DNA of 64,000 nucleotides, taken from positions 4,712,001 to 4,776,000 of the forward strand of contig CP011077.1 in the NCBI GenBank assembly GCA_000963575.1. Direction: 5' to 3'. Positions 17,331 through 26,845 of the stretch are shown here, one piece after another. The position numbers and the translations under genes are program-made. The notes beneath the pieces are model-generated. The model was given only the letters and a program-made list of their open reading frames with translations. It was not told the origin of the DNA and searched no databases. The stretch comes from Klebsiella michiganensis (lineage in GTDB: Bacteria > Pseudomonadota > Gammaproteobacteria > Enterobacterales > Enterobacteriaceae). Position 1 is the stretch's first letter, and every line of letters starts with the position of its first letter.

Positions 17331-19466
17331 ATGAGCACCTTATTATTTCTGTTAGCTGCTATGCTGGCCTGCGCAATGATTGCCGGATGGCTGATTTGGC
17401 GAAGCCTAAGGCTGCGTGCCCGGGTTTCGCACGATCGTGCCTTCCCTGGCGCTACCACGCGCAAGCTGACCCCAGAAGAACGCGTTGCCGTCGAAAATTA
17501 CCTCGAGCGCTACTCACGTTCCCAGGAACTGATTGGCCCCTCCGGCGCGAGCAACCCACCGCCGAGATTAACGCTCACCGCGCAAAGCGCCACGGTTTTC
17601 TCTCTGACCCGGTCAATCACTCGCTACGGCCTCTCTGCCGATGATGCCAACAAATGGCGTTATTATCTCGATTCAGTTGAAGTTCATCTGCCGCCGTTCT
17701 GGGAGCAATACATCACCAATGACAACGACGTGGAGCTGATTCGGACAAGCAGCATCCCGCTGATGATTTCGCTCAATGGCAATACGCTACAAAACGATAC
17801 TTTGGACACGCAGCAGTATGCCCTGGAAGGGTATTCCGACACTCAGGCATCCATTCGCGGCGAAGAAAGCGAGCAAATCGAGCTGCTAAACATTCGCCAG
17901 GAAACGCAGGAAGAGTATTCCCTGAGTCGCCCCGACGGCGTGCGCGAAGCCGCACTTATTTGCATCGCTTTTATTATGTTGTTCCTGAGCCTCGTTACGC
18001 CGTCGGTATTCCTGCCCTGGTTACTGGGCGGTGCCGTGCTGCTGATTGCCGCCGGGTTGTGGGGGCTGTTTGCCCCGCCGGCAAAAACGGCATTGCGCGA
18101 AATCCATTGCCTGCGCGGCACACCTAAGCGCTGGGGACTCTTCGGCGAGTCCAATCAGGATCAGATGAATAACATCTCCCTGGGCATTATCGATCTGATT
18201 TACCCGCCGCACTGGCAGCCCTTTGTGGCGCAGGATCTTGGGCAGAAAACCGACATTGATATCTACCTTGACCGTCATGTGGTACGCCAGGGACGTTTCC
18301 TTTCACTCCATGATGAAGTGCGTAATTTCCCGCTACAGCACTGGGTGCGTAACCTGCTGATTGCCGCCGGCGCGCTGCTGGTCCTGCTGATGATGACTAT
18401 TTGGGTACCGCTGGAAATGCCGATCAAGCTTAGCGCCTCATGGTTAAAGGGTGCTCAGTCCATTGAAACCACCAGCGTTGAGGATCTCGCCAGGTACAAA
18501 CTGCAGGTGGGCGATACGCTGAAAGTTGACGGCACGGGGATGTGTAATATTCAAACCCCTGGCGGTTATCACTCGCGCCAAAACTTCCCGTTCACCCCAT
18601 TCGACTGCTCGCAAATTATCTGGAACACCGCCCGCCCTCTGCCGTTGCCGGAGTCCGAAATCATGGACAAAGCGGTCGCCCTAACCAAAGCCGTCAGCGG
18701 GCAAATTCATCCCCAGGGTGGAGAGGCTGACAGCAAGGTGAACCCACAGCTGGCGGACGCTATTCAGAAATCAGGCATGGTCCTGCTGGGTGATTTTGCC
18801 GGGATTGTGAAAAAAACCCAGGCGCTGTGCACCTCAGAGGAAGAGTGCGTGCGCCTGAAGAATGCGCTGGTAAACCTGGGCAATACCAAAGACTGGGATT
18901 CCCTGATCAAGCGCGCGGACTCAGGAAAACTGACCGGGGTGAATGTCCTGCTGCGGCCGGTTAGCGCCGAGTCGCTGGATAACCTGGTGACCACCTCAAC
19001 CGCGCCATTCTTTATCCGTGAAACCGCCCGCGCCGCGCAGGCACTTAACAGCCCGGCCCCTGGCGGCTATATCATCATCAACGACGAAGGCGGCGATCTC
19101 GTGGACCAGCCGCTGCCGCCAATGTCGCTGTATGACTTCCCGGCTCAGGAACAATGGACCGAATTCCAGCGGCTGGCGGAAATGCTGCTGCAAACCCCGT
19201 TCCACGCCGAAGGGATCATTACCGGCATCTATACGGACGCCAACGGCACACAGCACGTCACCCTGCATCGGATCTCCGACACACACAGCCTGTGGAGCTA
19301 CATCGGAATCTCTCTGATGCTGATAGCGATGCTGGCCTGCGCGGCAATAAATGGCGTTCTGGCGGTGACCCGTTATCGCCGAGCCAGCACGCGACTGGCT
19401 GAAATTCAGCGCTATTATGATAGCTGCCTCAACCCCACACTTACCCCGCCCTCGCCGCTGAAGTAG
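17331..19466 (+). CDS. igaA: IgaA, membrane repressor of the Rcs phosphorelay
   Basis: 711 residues from ATG 17331, the same length as E. coli YrfF/IgaA; an upstream TTG at 17313 is rejected. Membrane segments are at the N-terminus (LLFLLAAMLACAMIAGWLIW), around 200-250 (ALICIAFIMLFLSLVTPSVF and a following pair), around 345-365, and near the C-terminus (GISLMLIAMLACAAINGVLA). The large periplasmic domain keeps four cysteines (CNI, DCSQ, LCTSEEEC). IgaA holds down RcsC/D signalling and is usually essential when Rcs is intact. Confidence 0.96.
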   Translation: MSTLLFLLAAMLACAMIAGWLIWRSLRLRARVSHDRAFPGATTRKLTPEERVAVENYLERYSRSQELIGPSGASNPPPRLTLTAQSATVFSLTRSITRYGLSADDANKWRYYLDSVEVHLPPFWEQYITNDNDVELIRTSSIPLMISLNGNTLQNDTLDTQQYALEGYSDTQASIRGEESEQIELLNIRQETQEEYSLSRPDGVREAALICIAFIMLFLSLVTPSVFLPWLLGGAVLLIAAGLWGLFAPPAKTALREIHCLRGTPKRWGLFGESNQDQMNNISLGIIDLIYPPHWQPFVAQDLGQKTDIDIYLDRHVVRQGRFLSLHDEVRNFPLQHWVRNLLIAAGALLVLLMMTIWVPLEMPIKLSASWLKGAQSIETTSVEDLARYKLQVGDTLKVDGTGMCNIQTPGGYHSRQNFPFTPFDCSQIIWNTARPLPLPESEIMDKAVALTKAVSGQIHPQGGEADSKVNPQLADAIQKSGMVLLGDFAGIVKKTQALCTSEEECVRLKNALVNLGNTKDWDSLIKRADSGKLTGVNVLLRPVSAESLDNLVTTSTAPFFIRETARAAQALNSPAPGGYIIINDEGGDLVDQPLPPMSLYDFPAQEQWTEFQRLAEMLLQTPFHAEGIITGIYTDANGTQHVTLHRISDTHSLWSYIGISLMLIAMLACAAINGVLAVTRYRRASTRLAEIQRYYDSCLNPTLTPPSPLK

Positions 19467-19540
19467 CCGCTACGGGTAAACTTTGCGTACCGGGTTGTGC
19501 TACCCTGGTACCCTATTTTTACTCAATCGAGACTAAAGCT

Positions 19541-20212
19541 ATGTCTGGTGCTATTGCCTGGCAGGATGTGGACACCTTGCTGCTGGATATGGACGGGACC
19601 CTGTTGGACCTGGCCTTTGATAACCATTTCTGGAAAAAGCTGGTACCGGAAACCCTTAGCCTTCAGCGCGGTATTCCTTTGCAGGATGCCTATGAATTGA
19701 TTTCCCGCGAATACCACGCCGTGCAGCATACGCTAAACTGGTACTGTCTCGACTACTGGAGCGAACGCCTCGGGCTGGATATCTGTGCCATGACCACCGA
19801 ACAGGGGCCAAAAGCCGCGCTGCGTGAAGATACCGTGCCGTTTCTTGAAGCGGCCAAAGCCAGCGGCAAGCGCCGGATTCTGCTCACCAACGCGCACCCA
19901 CACAATCTGGCGGTGAAGCTTGAGCACACGGGTTTGAACCAGCACCTTGATTTATTACTTTCTACCCACACATTTGGTTATCCGAAAGAAGATCAGCGTT
20001 TATGGCAGGCGGTGGCCGGGCATACCGGATTCGATGCGGCCAGAACCGTATTTATTGACGACAGCGAAGCGATTCTTGATGCAGCCGCGAAGTTTGGTGT
20101 TCGCTACTGCTTTGGTGTCCTGAACCCGGATTCAGGTGAAGCGGAAAAAACGTTTGAGCGCCACCCGGGCCTGAGCGATTACCGTAGCCTGATCCCGTCG
20201 CTTTCCGCTTAA
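19541..20212 (+). CDS. yrfG: YrfG, HAD-family GMP/IMP nucleotidase
   Basis: 223 residues. HAD motifs: LLDMDGTLLDL (motif I, near residue 16), LLTNAHPHN (motif II), and GYPKEDQRLW plus VFIDDSEAILDAA (III/IV). E. coli YrfG dephosphorylates purine mononucleotides, mainly GMP and IMP. It lies 74 bases after igaA and 9 before hslR, probably one transcript with hslRO. Confidence 0.95.
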   Translation: MSGAIAWQDVDTLLLDMDGTLLDLAFDNHFWKKLVPETLSLQRGIPLQDAYELISREYHAVQHTLNWYCLDYWSERLGLDICAMTTEQGPKAALREDTVPFLEAAKASGKRRILLTNAHPHNLAVKLEHTGLNQHLDLLLSTHTFGYPKEDQRLWQAVAGHTGFDAARTVFIDDSEAILDAAAKFGVRYCFGVLNPDSGEAEKTFERHPGLSDYRSLIPSLSA

Positions 20213-20221
20213 GGAGGCGCC

Positions 20222-20623
20222 ATGAAAGAAAAAACCGCCGAAGGCGTACGCCTGGATAAATGGCTGTGGGCCGCACGCTTTTACAAAACCCGAGCCGTGG
20301 CGCGGGAAATGATCGAAGGCGGGAAAGTGCACTACAACGGCCAGCGCAGTAAACCCAGCAAGCTGGTAGAGCTAGATGCCGTTCTAACGCTGCGTCAGGG
20401 AAACGACGAGCGCACCGTGACCATACTCGGTATCACCGAACAACGCAGGCCTGCCACGGAAGCCACTCAGCTTTATGAAGAGACGGCAGAAAGCATCGCC
20501 AAACGGGAAAAAGTGGCGCTGGCACGCAAAATGAACGCGCTGACCATGCCGCATCCCGATCGCCGCCCGGACAAAAAAGAGCGGCGAGATTTGATGAAAT
20601 TTAAACACGGTGGCGAAGCGTAA
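20222..20623 (+). CDS. hslR: HslR (Hsp15), heat-shock ribosome-rescue RNA-binding protein
   Basis: 133 residues. An S4 RNA-binding domain covers about residues 9-70 (RLDKWLWAARFYKTRAVARE and IEGGKVHYNGQRSKPSK), followed by a basic helical tail rich in Arg and Lys. Hsp15 binds 50S subunits carrying nascent peptidyl-tRNA after heat shock. TAAGGAGG directly precedes the start. In front of hslO, as in E. coli. Confidence 0.97.
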   Translation: MKEKTAEGVRLDKWLWAARFYKTRAVAREMIEGGKVHYNGQRSKPSKLVELDAVLTLRQGNDERTVTILGITEQRRPATEATQLYEETAESIAKREKVALARKMNALTMPHPDRRPDKKERRDLMKFKHGGEA

Positions 20624-20644
20624 ATTCGCCGACCAGCAAGAGAG

Positions 20645-21529
20645 ATGACGATGACTCAACACGACCAACTACACCGCTATCTGTTTGAAAACTACGCCGT
20701 GCGCGGCGAGCTGGTGACGGTTTCTGAAAGCTGGCAGCAGATCATGGAGAACCATGATTACCCGCAGCCGGTTAAAAAAATTCTTGGTGAGCTGCTGGTT
20801 GCCACCAGCCTGCTGACCGCCACGCTGAAATTTGACGGAGATATCACCGTGCAGCTTCAGGGCGATGGTCCCATGACGCTGGCCGTGATTAACGGCAATA
20901 ACAAGCAGCAAATGCGCGGCGTAGCGCGCGTACAGGGTGAAATCCCGTCGGATGCTGCATTAAAAGATCTGGTGGGTAACGGCTATCTGGTAATCACCAT
21001 CACCCCAAGCGAAGGCGAACGCTATCAGGGCGTGGTAGGTCTGGAAGGGGATACTCTGGCCGCCTGCCTGGAAGATTACTTTATGCGTTCCGAGCAGCTG
21101 CCAACTCGCCTGTTTATTCGTACCGGCGAAGTAGAGGGTAAAGCGGCGGCGGGCGGTATGTTGCTGCAGGTTCTGCCGGCGCAGAACGCCGAAACCGACG
21201 ACTTCAACCACCTGGCGACGCTGACCGAAACCATCAAAGCTGAAGAACTGCTGACGCTGCCGGCGAACGATGTGCTATGGCGCCTGTACCACGAAGAAGA
21301 AGTCACGCTGTACGATCCGCAGGACGTAGAGTTCAAGTGCACCTGCTCGCGTGAACGTTGTGCTGACGCGCTGCGCACGCTGCCGGACGAGGAAATCGAC
21401 AGCATTCTGGCCGAAGACGGCGAAATCGACATGAACTGCGATTACTGTGGCAGCCACTATGTCTTTGACTCAATGGACATCGCGGCGATCCGCAACAATG
21501 CCTCCCCGGCCGATCCGCAGGTTCACTAA
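20645..21529 (+). CDS. hslO: Hsp33 redox-activated chaperone
   Basis: 294 residues (292 if the second ATG at 20651 is used). Cytoplasmic holdase switched on by oxidation: reduced cysteines bind zinc, and disulfides activate it. The zinc cysteines are visible near the C-terminus as CTCSRERC and CDYCG, that is C-x-C and C-x-x-C. It follows hslR by 21 bases, and a terminator follows the stop. Confidence 0.98.
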   Translation: MTMTQHDQLHRYLFENYAVRGELVTVSESWQQIMENHDYPQPVKKILGELLVATSLLTATLKFDGDITVQLQGDGPMTLAVINGNNKQQMRGVARVQGEIPSDAALKDLVGNGYLVITITPSEGERYQGVVGLEGDTLAACLEDYFMRSEQLPTRLFIRTGEVEGKAAAGGMLLQVLPAQNAETDDFNHLATLTETIKAEELLTLPANDVLWRLYHEEEVTLYDPQDVEFKCTCSRERCADALRTLPDEEIDSILAEDGEIDMNCDYCGSHYVFDSMDIAAIRNNASPADPQVH

Positions 21530-21544
21530 GTTTACGTAATTTGC

Positions 21545-21571
21545 AAAACGCCTCCTCACCGGAGGCGTTTT
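21545..21571. terminator. hslO terminator (first copy of a duplicated hairpin)
   Basis: A perfect 11-base stem AAAACGCCTCC / GGAGGCGTTTT with loop TCACC, 15 bases after the hslO stop. The same core recurs at 21711-21740. Confidence 0.88.
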
Positions 21572-21710
21572 CGTTGCTGACAAAGAGAGAAAAAACGTGG
21601 TTTTTCCCTCTTTGTGGTTATCAGCCGAAAATCAATGAATTGATTTTCCATATTTATTTGTTGATGCCTTCAGGAATTACTTAAACGGTCTGAAGTTTAT
21701 AAACGGTCTG
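21572..21710. repeat. Palindrome-rich insert between two copies of the same terminator
   Basis: The 139 bases hold a 15-base stem with one mismatch at 21580-21615 (ACAAAGAG... / ...CTCTTTGT), a perfect 10-base palindrome GAAAATCAAT/ATTGATTTTC at 21627-21648, and a 13-base direct repeat TAAACGGTCTGAA at 21682 and 21700. No coding frame is seen. Confidence 0.6.
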
Positions 21711-21740
21711 AAACGCCTCCTCACCGGAGGCGTTTTTTTT
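21711..21740. terminator. Second copy of the hairpin, at the end of yhgE
   Basis: AAACGCCTCC / GGAGGCGTTT with loop TCACC, followed by TTTTT on the plus strand; it abuts the yhgE stop. The U-tract is on the plus strand, so it serves plus-strand transcripts best. Confidence 0.75.
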
Positions 21741-23487
21741 AGCGGTAATAGTCGACTTTAACCCGCTGCCCTTGCACCATCACGTCCTGCCACACCTTGG
21801 GTGCTGCCGTAAGTTTTCCTTCAGAAGCGGCCTGCTTCAGCGCTGACATCATCTGGTTTTTATCCAGATCCCGGGCCTGGCCGATATCCTTCCAGCTCCC
21901 GCCTATTTTGCCGTAAACTTTGCAGTAGTTCATTTCCGGCTGGCACAGCAGCCACTCATCCTGGCCATCGCCGTTCAGATCCATCCCAATCAACAGGCAC
22001 TTATCCTCGTCATCCAGACACTCGCGGGCCTGGTAGCTTTCATCTTTTACCATTGCCTGCCACCACGCATTTTCCGGCACGCGGTTTTTATCCGCCAGCA
22101 CGATACGCTGACGCAGAGATTCAACCGTCAGCTTCGCCGCAGCCACACCGCCTGCTTTGCCATTGCTCAACAGCATAGCCAATTGCCTTCTGCGTTCGGG
22201 GCTGGCGATAAACGCCGGATCTCTTTGCAGTTCGGCGATAGCATCATAGCCCCGCCGCCCGGAGTATTGCAGCATGGTCATACTCAGCTTTTCGGGCTTC
22301 AGGACCCCGCTGTGGTAACGCGCCATTTGGTTATTAACGCTGATCCGGTAAGGGTCCAGAAGCGGGGAATTCACCGCGACCAACAAAGCCAGCGCCAGCA
22401 AAAGCACCGCGCGATTAATCCCTCCCGGCTGTAGAACGGGCTCCCGACGCTGGCGAACAAGCGTGACGACATAGCCAAAGGCCCATACCAGCACGGTAAA
22501 GGTTATCAGCGCCGCATACACCCTTGTCGGCGTCCAGCCGTATGAAGACACGCGCAACCACAGCGCATAACTTGCCAGCAAGGCATAGACCGGAGACAGC
22601 AACAGCGTCAGCTTAATCGCGCCATCCAGCAAAGCGGGATAAGGCCGGGTTTCTCTTTCCGGGTGATACGCCACTGCGGCTGCGATCATCACCATCAACG
22701 TCAGGGTGTTGAGCAGCGCATTACAGGAAAAGTGCAGTGAAATAGACCCCAGGCCAACCACCGGCAGCGTCGCCAAAAACATCAGGGAGATAAGCGACAG
22801 CAGCGGCAAAAGCCCTGTCGCAAAGACGCTGAAGAAATGTTTTACCGCATTAATCGCCCGAATCTGGTCACGGCAAAGCGTTACCGCAAGCGCCGCCGCC
22901 GTACAGGTAGCAATCCAGGCAAAAGCCGAAGAACTAAAAAACAGGCGGTCAAAGAAGGTGATATCGACCAGCTTGAATAACCCAGCCCAAAGCGCCAGCA
23001 CGCCCCAGAAAAAGAGCACCAGCAGCCCGGTCAGCAGCAGAGTAATACCGTTACGCCAGAGCTGGCCGTAGAAGACCTGCCAGCCGCCCCAACCGCGGTT
23101 TGAAAGCAGCCGCCCCTGCAGCCAGGGCAAAGTCAGAAACAGCATCGCCGCCAGCGAGCACAGATACCCCTGTACAATATCGTGCCGGTTCCAGCTTTCC
23201 AGCCCCTGGGTCGTCCAGTTCACCCAGCCGCTCATCAACGCCACAACCGGCAAGGGGAGCAGCACCAATCCCCAAAATCGCAGATCGTTGAAACGCACGG
23301 TGATAAGCGCCAGGGTCGCTGCCAGAACCACGGACAGGGAGCGCAGATAGAGGGCCTGATTATCCCCTCGCAGCCAGATGCTACCCACCCGGTCTCCTTC
23401 GGTGAGGTACAGCATCACGCCTAAAAGAAACCCCACCAGCAAAATCCCCCAACGGGTCGCCTTAGGTAACGGTTCAGACATGAACAT
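21739..23487 (-). CDS. yhgE: YhgE, DUF4153-type multi-pass inner membrane protein
   Basis: 582 residues if started at ATG 23487 (MFMSEPLPKATRWG), which has AAGGG nine bases upstream; ATG 23496 would put that site too close. The N-terminal 380 residues hold about ten hydrophobic helices (for example GILLVGFLLGVMLYL and LLLALALLVAVNSPL), and the C-terminal 190 are soluble with a repeat-like domain (ECLDDEDKCLLIGMDLNGDG). The function is unknown; E. coli yhgE is likewise uncharacterised. The DLNGDGQDEW segment resembles a calcium-binding FG-GAP/EF-hand-like loop, which is only a visual likeness. Confidence 0.85.
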   Translation of the reverse strand: MFMSEPLPKATRWGILLVGFLLGVMLYLTEGDRVGSIWLRGDNQALYLRSLSVVLAATLALITVRFNDLRFWGLVLLPLPVVALMSGWVNWTTQGLESWNRHDIVQGYLCSLAAMLFLTLPWLQGRLLSNRGWGGWQVFYGQLWRNGITLLLTGLLVLFFWGVLALWAGLFKLVDITFFDRLFFSSSAFAWIATCTAAALAVTLCRDQIRAINAVKHFFSVFATGLLPLLSLISLMFLATLPVVGLGSISLHFSCNALLNTLTLMVMIAAAVAYHPERETRPYPALLDGAIKLTLLLSPVYALLASYALWLRVSSYGWTPTRVYAALITFTVLVWAFGYVVTLVRQRREPVLQPGGINRAVLLLALALLVAVNSPLLDPYRISVNNQMARYHSGVLKPEKLSMTMLQYSGRRGYDAIAELQRDPAFIASPERRRQLAMLLSNGKAGGVAAAKLTVESLRQRIVLADKNRVPENAWWQAMVKDESYQARECLDDEDKCLLIGMDLNGDGQDEWLLCQPEMNYCKVYGKIGGSWKDIGQARDLDKNQMMSALKQAASEGKLTAAPKVWQDVMVQGQRVKVDYYR

Positions 23488-23812
23488 GGTTGTCATCCCT
23501 TATTAGCTCATTTTTGACTTAGTGTAACGGCCTGCTGCGACTTGCAAATGACGGTCTTGTTTCATCGTGTTGCGTATGAGAGCGCGTTCATTCACAAAGT
23601 TCTCCGTTATTATCCTAATTATTAACATATCCGCTATATTTTCCCCGAAAGCCAGAGAATTCCTGCCATACTCTGCCCCCGCTGCGGCATCCCCTGTGCA
23701 TTTCCCCTGTTAAATTTAAGCAGGCGCGTAAATTTATGATAGTGGTCGCGGTTAACACCCCCTAAACAACCCTACAATATTCGGCAGTATAAATTGGCTA
23801 AGGAGCAGTGAA
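23488..23812. other. Divergent yhgE/pckA intergenic region
   Basis: It carries the pckA promoter region: TACAAT at 23773-23778 is a candidate -10 with GTTAAC-like sequence about 15 bases before it, and AAGGAGCAG precedes the pckA ATG. pckA is under CRP control in E. coli, but I could not pick a convincing CRP site here. Otherwise it is AT-rich and non-coding. Confidence 0.4.
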
Positions 23813-25432
23813 ATGCGAGTTAAAGGCATAACCCCGCAAGATCTCAAGGCTTATGGCATTCATGACGTCAGCGAAGTCGTCTATAACCCCGATTACGACA
23901 CCCTTTATCGCGAAGAGCTCGACCCTAACCTGCAGGGTTTTGAGCGCGGTGTGGTCACTAACTTAGGCGCCGTTTCCGTAGATACCGGGATCTTCACCGG
24001 CCGCTCTCCAAAAGATAAATACATCGTCCGCGATGACACCACCCGCGACACATTATGGTGGGCAGACAACGGTAAAGGCAAAAACGATAACAAACCGCTT
24101 TCCGAAGAGACCTGGCACCAGCTTAAAGGGCTCGTCACCCATCAGCTATCAGGCAAGCGCCTGTTTATCATCGACGCATTCTGCGGTGCTAACGCCGATA
24201 CCCGCCTGTCGGTGCGTTTTATCACCGAGGTTGCCTGGCAGGCCCACTTCGTAAAAAACATGTTCATTCGCCCTACGGACGAAGAGCTGCAGACGTTTGA
24301 GCCCGATTTTGTGGTGATGAATGGGGCTAAATGTACCAATCCAGACTGGAAAGAACAGGGCCTGAACTCCGAAAACTTCGTGGCATTTAACCTGACTGAG
24401 CGCATGCAGCTTATCGGTGGCACCTGGTACGGCGGTGAAATGAAGAAGGGTATGTTCTCTATCATGAACTACCTGCTGCCGCTGAAAGGCATCGCTTCCA
24501 TGCATTGCTCGGCAAACGTCGGTGAGAAAGGGGATGTGGCGGTGTTCTTCGGCCTGTCCGGCACCGGTAAAACGACGCTCTCCACCGACCCGAAACGACG
24601 CCTGATTGGCGACGATGAGCACGGCTGGGACGACGACGGGGTGTTTAACTTTGAAGGTGGCTGCTACGCCAAAACCATTCGCCTGTCGGAAGAAGCCGAG
24701 CCGGATATCTACCACGCTATTCGCCGGGATGCGCTGCTGGAGAACGTCACTGTCCGTGCCGACGGCACAATCGACTTCGACGATGCATCCAAAACGGAAA
24801 ACACCCGCGTTTCCTACCCGATTTACCACATCGACAACATTGTTAAGCCAGTGTCGAAAGCGGGCCACGCCACCAAAGTTATCTTCCTGACCGCGGACGC
24901 CTTCGGCGTGCTGCCGCCGGTTTCCCGCCTGACTGCAAACCAGACTCAGTACCACTTCCTGTCTGGTTTTACCGCCAAACTGGCCGGCACCGAGCGCGGC
25001 GTGACTGAGCCGACGCCAACCTTCTCCGCCTGCTTCGGCGCGGCGTTCCTGTCGCTGCACCCAACGCAGTATGCTGAAGTGCTGGTGAAACGCATGCAGG
25101 CATCCGGCGCGCAGGCGTACCTGGTGAATACCGGCTGGAACGGCACCGGCAAACGCATCTCGATTAAAGACACCCGCGCGATCATCGATGCCATTCTCGA
25201 CGGCTCGCTGGACGACGCAGAAACCTTTACGCTGCCGATGTTTAACCTCGCCATTCCAACCTCGCTCGCGGGCGTTGACACCCAAATTCTGGACCCACGC
25301 AATACCTACGGGTCTGCGGAGCAGTGGCAGGAAAAAGCAGAGCAACTGGCGAAGCTGTTTGTCGAAAACTTCGAGAAGTACACCGACACCCCTGCTGGTG
25401 CGGCCCTGGTCGAAGCCGGTCCGAAGCTGTAG
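23813..25432 (+). CDS. pckA: Phosphoenolpyruvate carboxykinase (ATP)
   Basis: 539 residues (E. coli 540). It converts oxaloacetate and ATP to PEP, CO2 and ADP, the first committed step of gluconeogenesis. The kinase loop GLSGTGKTTLS (about 248-258), the metal/substrate segment DDEHGWDDDGVFNFEGGCYAK and FTGRSPKDKYIV near residue 62 are diagnostic. Single-gene unit, divergent from yhgE, ending in a bidirectional terminator shared with envZ. Confidence 0.98.
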   Translation: MRVKGITPQDLKAYGIHDVSEVVYNPDYDTLYREELDPNLQGFERGVVTNLGAVSVDTGIFTGRSPKDKYIVRDDTTRDTLWWADNGKGKNDNKPLSEETWHQLKGLVTHQLSGKRLFIIDAFCGANADTRLSVRFITEVAWQAHFVKNMFIRPTDEELQTFEPDFVVMNGAKCTNPDWKEQGLNSENFVAFNLTERMQLIGGTWYGGEMKKGMFSIMNYLLPLKGIASMHCSANVGEKGDVAVFFGLSGTGKTTLSTDPKRRLIGDDEHGWDDDGVFNFEGGCYAKTIRLSEEAEPDIYHAIRRDALLENVTVRADGTIDFDDASKTENTRVSYPIYHIDNIVKPVSKAGHATKVIFLTADAFGVLPPVSRLTANQTQYHFLSGFTAKLAGTERGVTEPTPTFSACFGAAFLSLHPTQYAEVLVKRMQASGAQAYLVNTGWNGTGKRISIKDTRAIIDAILDGSLDDAETFTLPMFNLAIPTSLAGVDTQILDPRNTYGSAEQWQEKAEQLAKLFVENFEKYTDTPAGAALVEAGPKL

Positions 25433-25448
25433 TCCATAAAGCTCAGAC

Positions 25449-25478
25449 AAAAAAACGCCCCTTCAAGGGGCGTTTTTT
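25449..25478. terminator. Terminator between convergent pckA and envZ
   Basis: AAAAAACGCCCCTT / AAGGGGCGTTTTTT with a tiny loop. A- and T-tracts on both sides allow termination in both directions. Confidence 0.92.
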
Positions 25479-25495
25479 ATGGGGCTAACGATAAC

Positions 25496-26845
25496 TCAGC
25501 TTTCTCGATGAGCCACCACCCGGGTTATCGGCAGCGGGAGATAAGCCCTGATACGCAGCCCTCCCCGCTCGCTTTTCCCGAGATCCAACATCCCGTTATG
25601 GTTGTCGATGATGCGCTGCACGATGGCCAAGCCCAGCCCGGTACCGCTGGTACTTCGGGCGCTGTCGCCGCGGACAAACGGCTGGAACAGATGCTGAAGC
25701 TGGTCAGGCTCAATGCCCGGGCCGTCATCTTCCACCTGGAACCAGGCGCGGTTTAGCTCGCAGCCGCTGCTGACTTTGATCCAGCCATTACCGTAGCGCG
25801 CCGCGTTCACCACCATATTGGCCACCGCTCGCTTGATAGACAGCGGGTGGATATTCAGGCGGATTTCACCGGCCTGCAGATCGGTGTCAATCTCGCGCTC
25901 GTAGCCGCTTTCTGCCGCAATAACCTCACCGAGTACGCTATTGAGATCCGCCATCTCCAGCGGCATCTCCTGCCCGGTGCGCAGGTAGTCGATAAACTGT
26001 TCGATAATCGCATTACACTCTTCGATATCTTTGTTAATCGACTCGGCCAGATAGCCATCCTCCTGCCCCATCATTTCGGTCGCAAGGCGAATACGCGTCA
26101 GCGGCGTACGCAGGTCATGACTGACCCCCGCCATCAGCAGAGTGCGGTCGTCGGCCAGCTGTTTCACGCCCGCGGCCATATGGTTAAACGCCCGCGTCAC
26201 CGATCGCACTTCCGAAGCGCCATATTCGCGCAATGGCGGAGGAATAATACCTTTACCGACCTGCAGCGCGGCGTGCTCCAGGTCGACCAGCGGTCGGTTT
26301 TGTATTCGAATAAACAGCCATGCGCCGCCTATCGCCAACAGCATTATCGCCAGCGTATAGCGGAACAGCGGGGAGAAATCACCCTGATGAATTTCAGTCA
26401 GCGGAACGCGGACCCAGATATTCGGCGACAGCCAGGTTTTCAGCCAGACAACCGGGGAGCTTTTGTTCACCTCAACGCGCACTTCGGTCGGGCCGCCAAG
26501 CTGCTGCGCCATTTGTTGGCTCAGAAACTCGTAGTGCTGCGCCCAGCGCAGACCAGCGTCTTCTGCCGCCTCGTTGGAGTAAAGCGAAATGCCCAGCTCG
26601 CGGTAAATCTCACGACGAAACGCAGGCGGCACCACAAGCTGGGTGCCGTCTTCAAGCTGCAGTTTGTCGGTCATTAGCATTCTGACTTCGTACGCCAGCA
26701 CCTTATTGAACTGCTGCAGGCTCGGCAAAATCGCGAAGTTCAGAACGACAAGATAGGTCGTCACCAGGCTGACGAACAGCAAGGTGACGATCAGCAACAG
26801 CGTACGGGCAAACGAGCTTCTGGGTGAGAAGCGAACTCGCCTCAT
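25496..26845 (-). CDS. envZ: EnvZ, osmosensing histidine kinase
   Basis: 449 residues (E. coli 450). Layout: TM1 (LLLIVTLLFVSLVTTYLVV, about 16-35), periplasmic domain to about 158, TM2 (TLAIMLLAIGGAWLFIRI), HAMP, dimerisation/phosphoacceptor helix with MAGVSHDLRTPLTRIR (His around 243), and the ATPase domain with NMVVNAARYGN, DDGPGIEP and GTGLGLAIV. It phosphorylates and dephosphorylates OmpR in response to osmolarity and pH. It overlaps ompR by 4 bases. Confidence 0.98.
   Translation of the reverse strand: MRRVRFSPRSSFARTLLLIVTLLFVSLVTTYLVVLNFAILPSLQQFNKVLAYEVRMLMTDKLQLEDGTQLVVPPAFRREIYRELGISLYSNEAAEDAGLRWAQHYEFLSQQMAQQLGGPTEVRVEVNKSSPVVWLKTWLSPNIWVRVPLTEIHQGDFSPLFRYTLAIMLLAIGGAWLFIRIQNRPLVDLEHAALQVGKGIIPPPLREYGASEVRSVTRAFNHMAAGVKQLADDRTLLMAGVSHDLRTPLTRIRLATEMMGQEDGYLAESINKDIEECNAIIEQFIDYLRTGQEMPLEMADLNSVLGEVIAAESGYEREIDTDLQAGEIRLNIHPLSIKRAVANMVVNAARYGNGWIKVSSGCELNRAWFQVEDDGPGIEPDQLQHLFQPFVRGDSARSTSGTGLGLAIVQRIIDNHNGMLDLGKSERGGLRIRAYLPLPITRVVAHRES

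Noticed and set aside
24149..25450. 433-residue minus-strand open frame opposite pckA
   Set aside because: Antisense shadow of pckA; no domain or ribosome site of its own.
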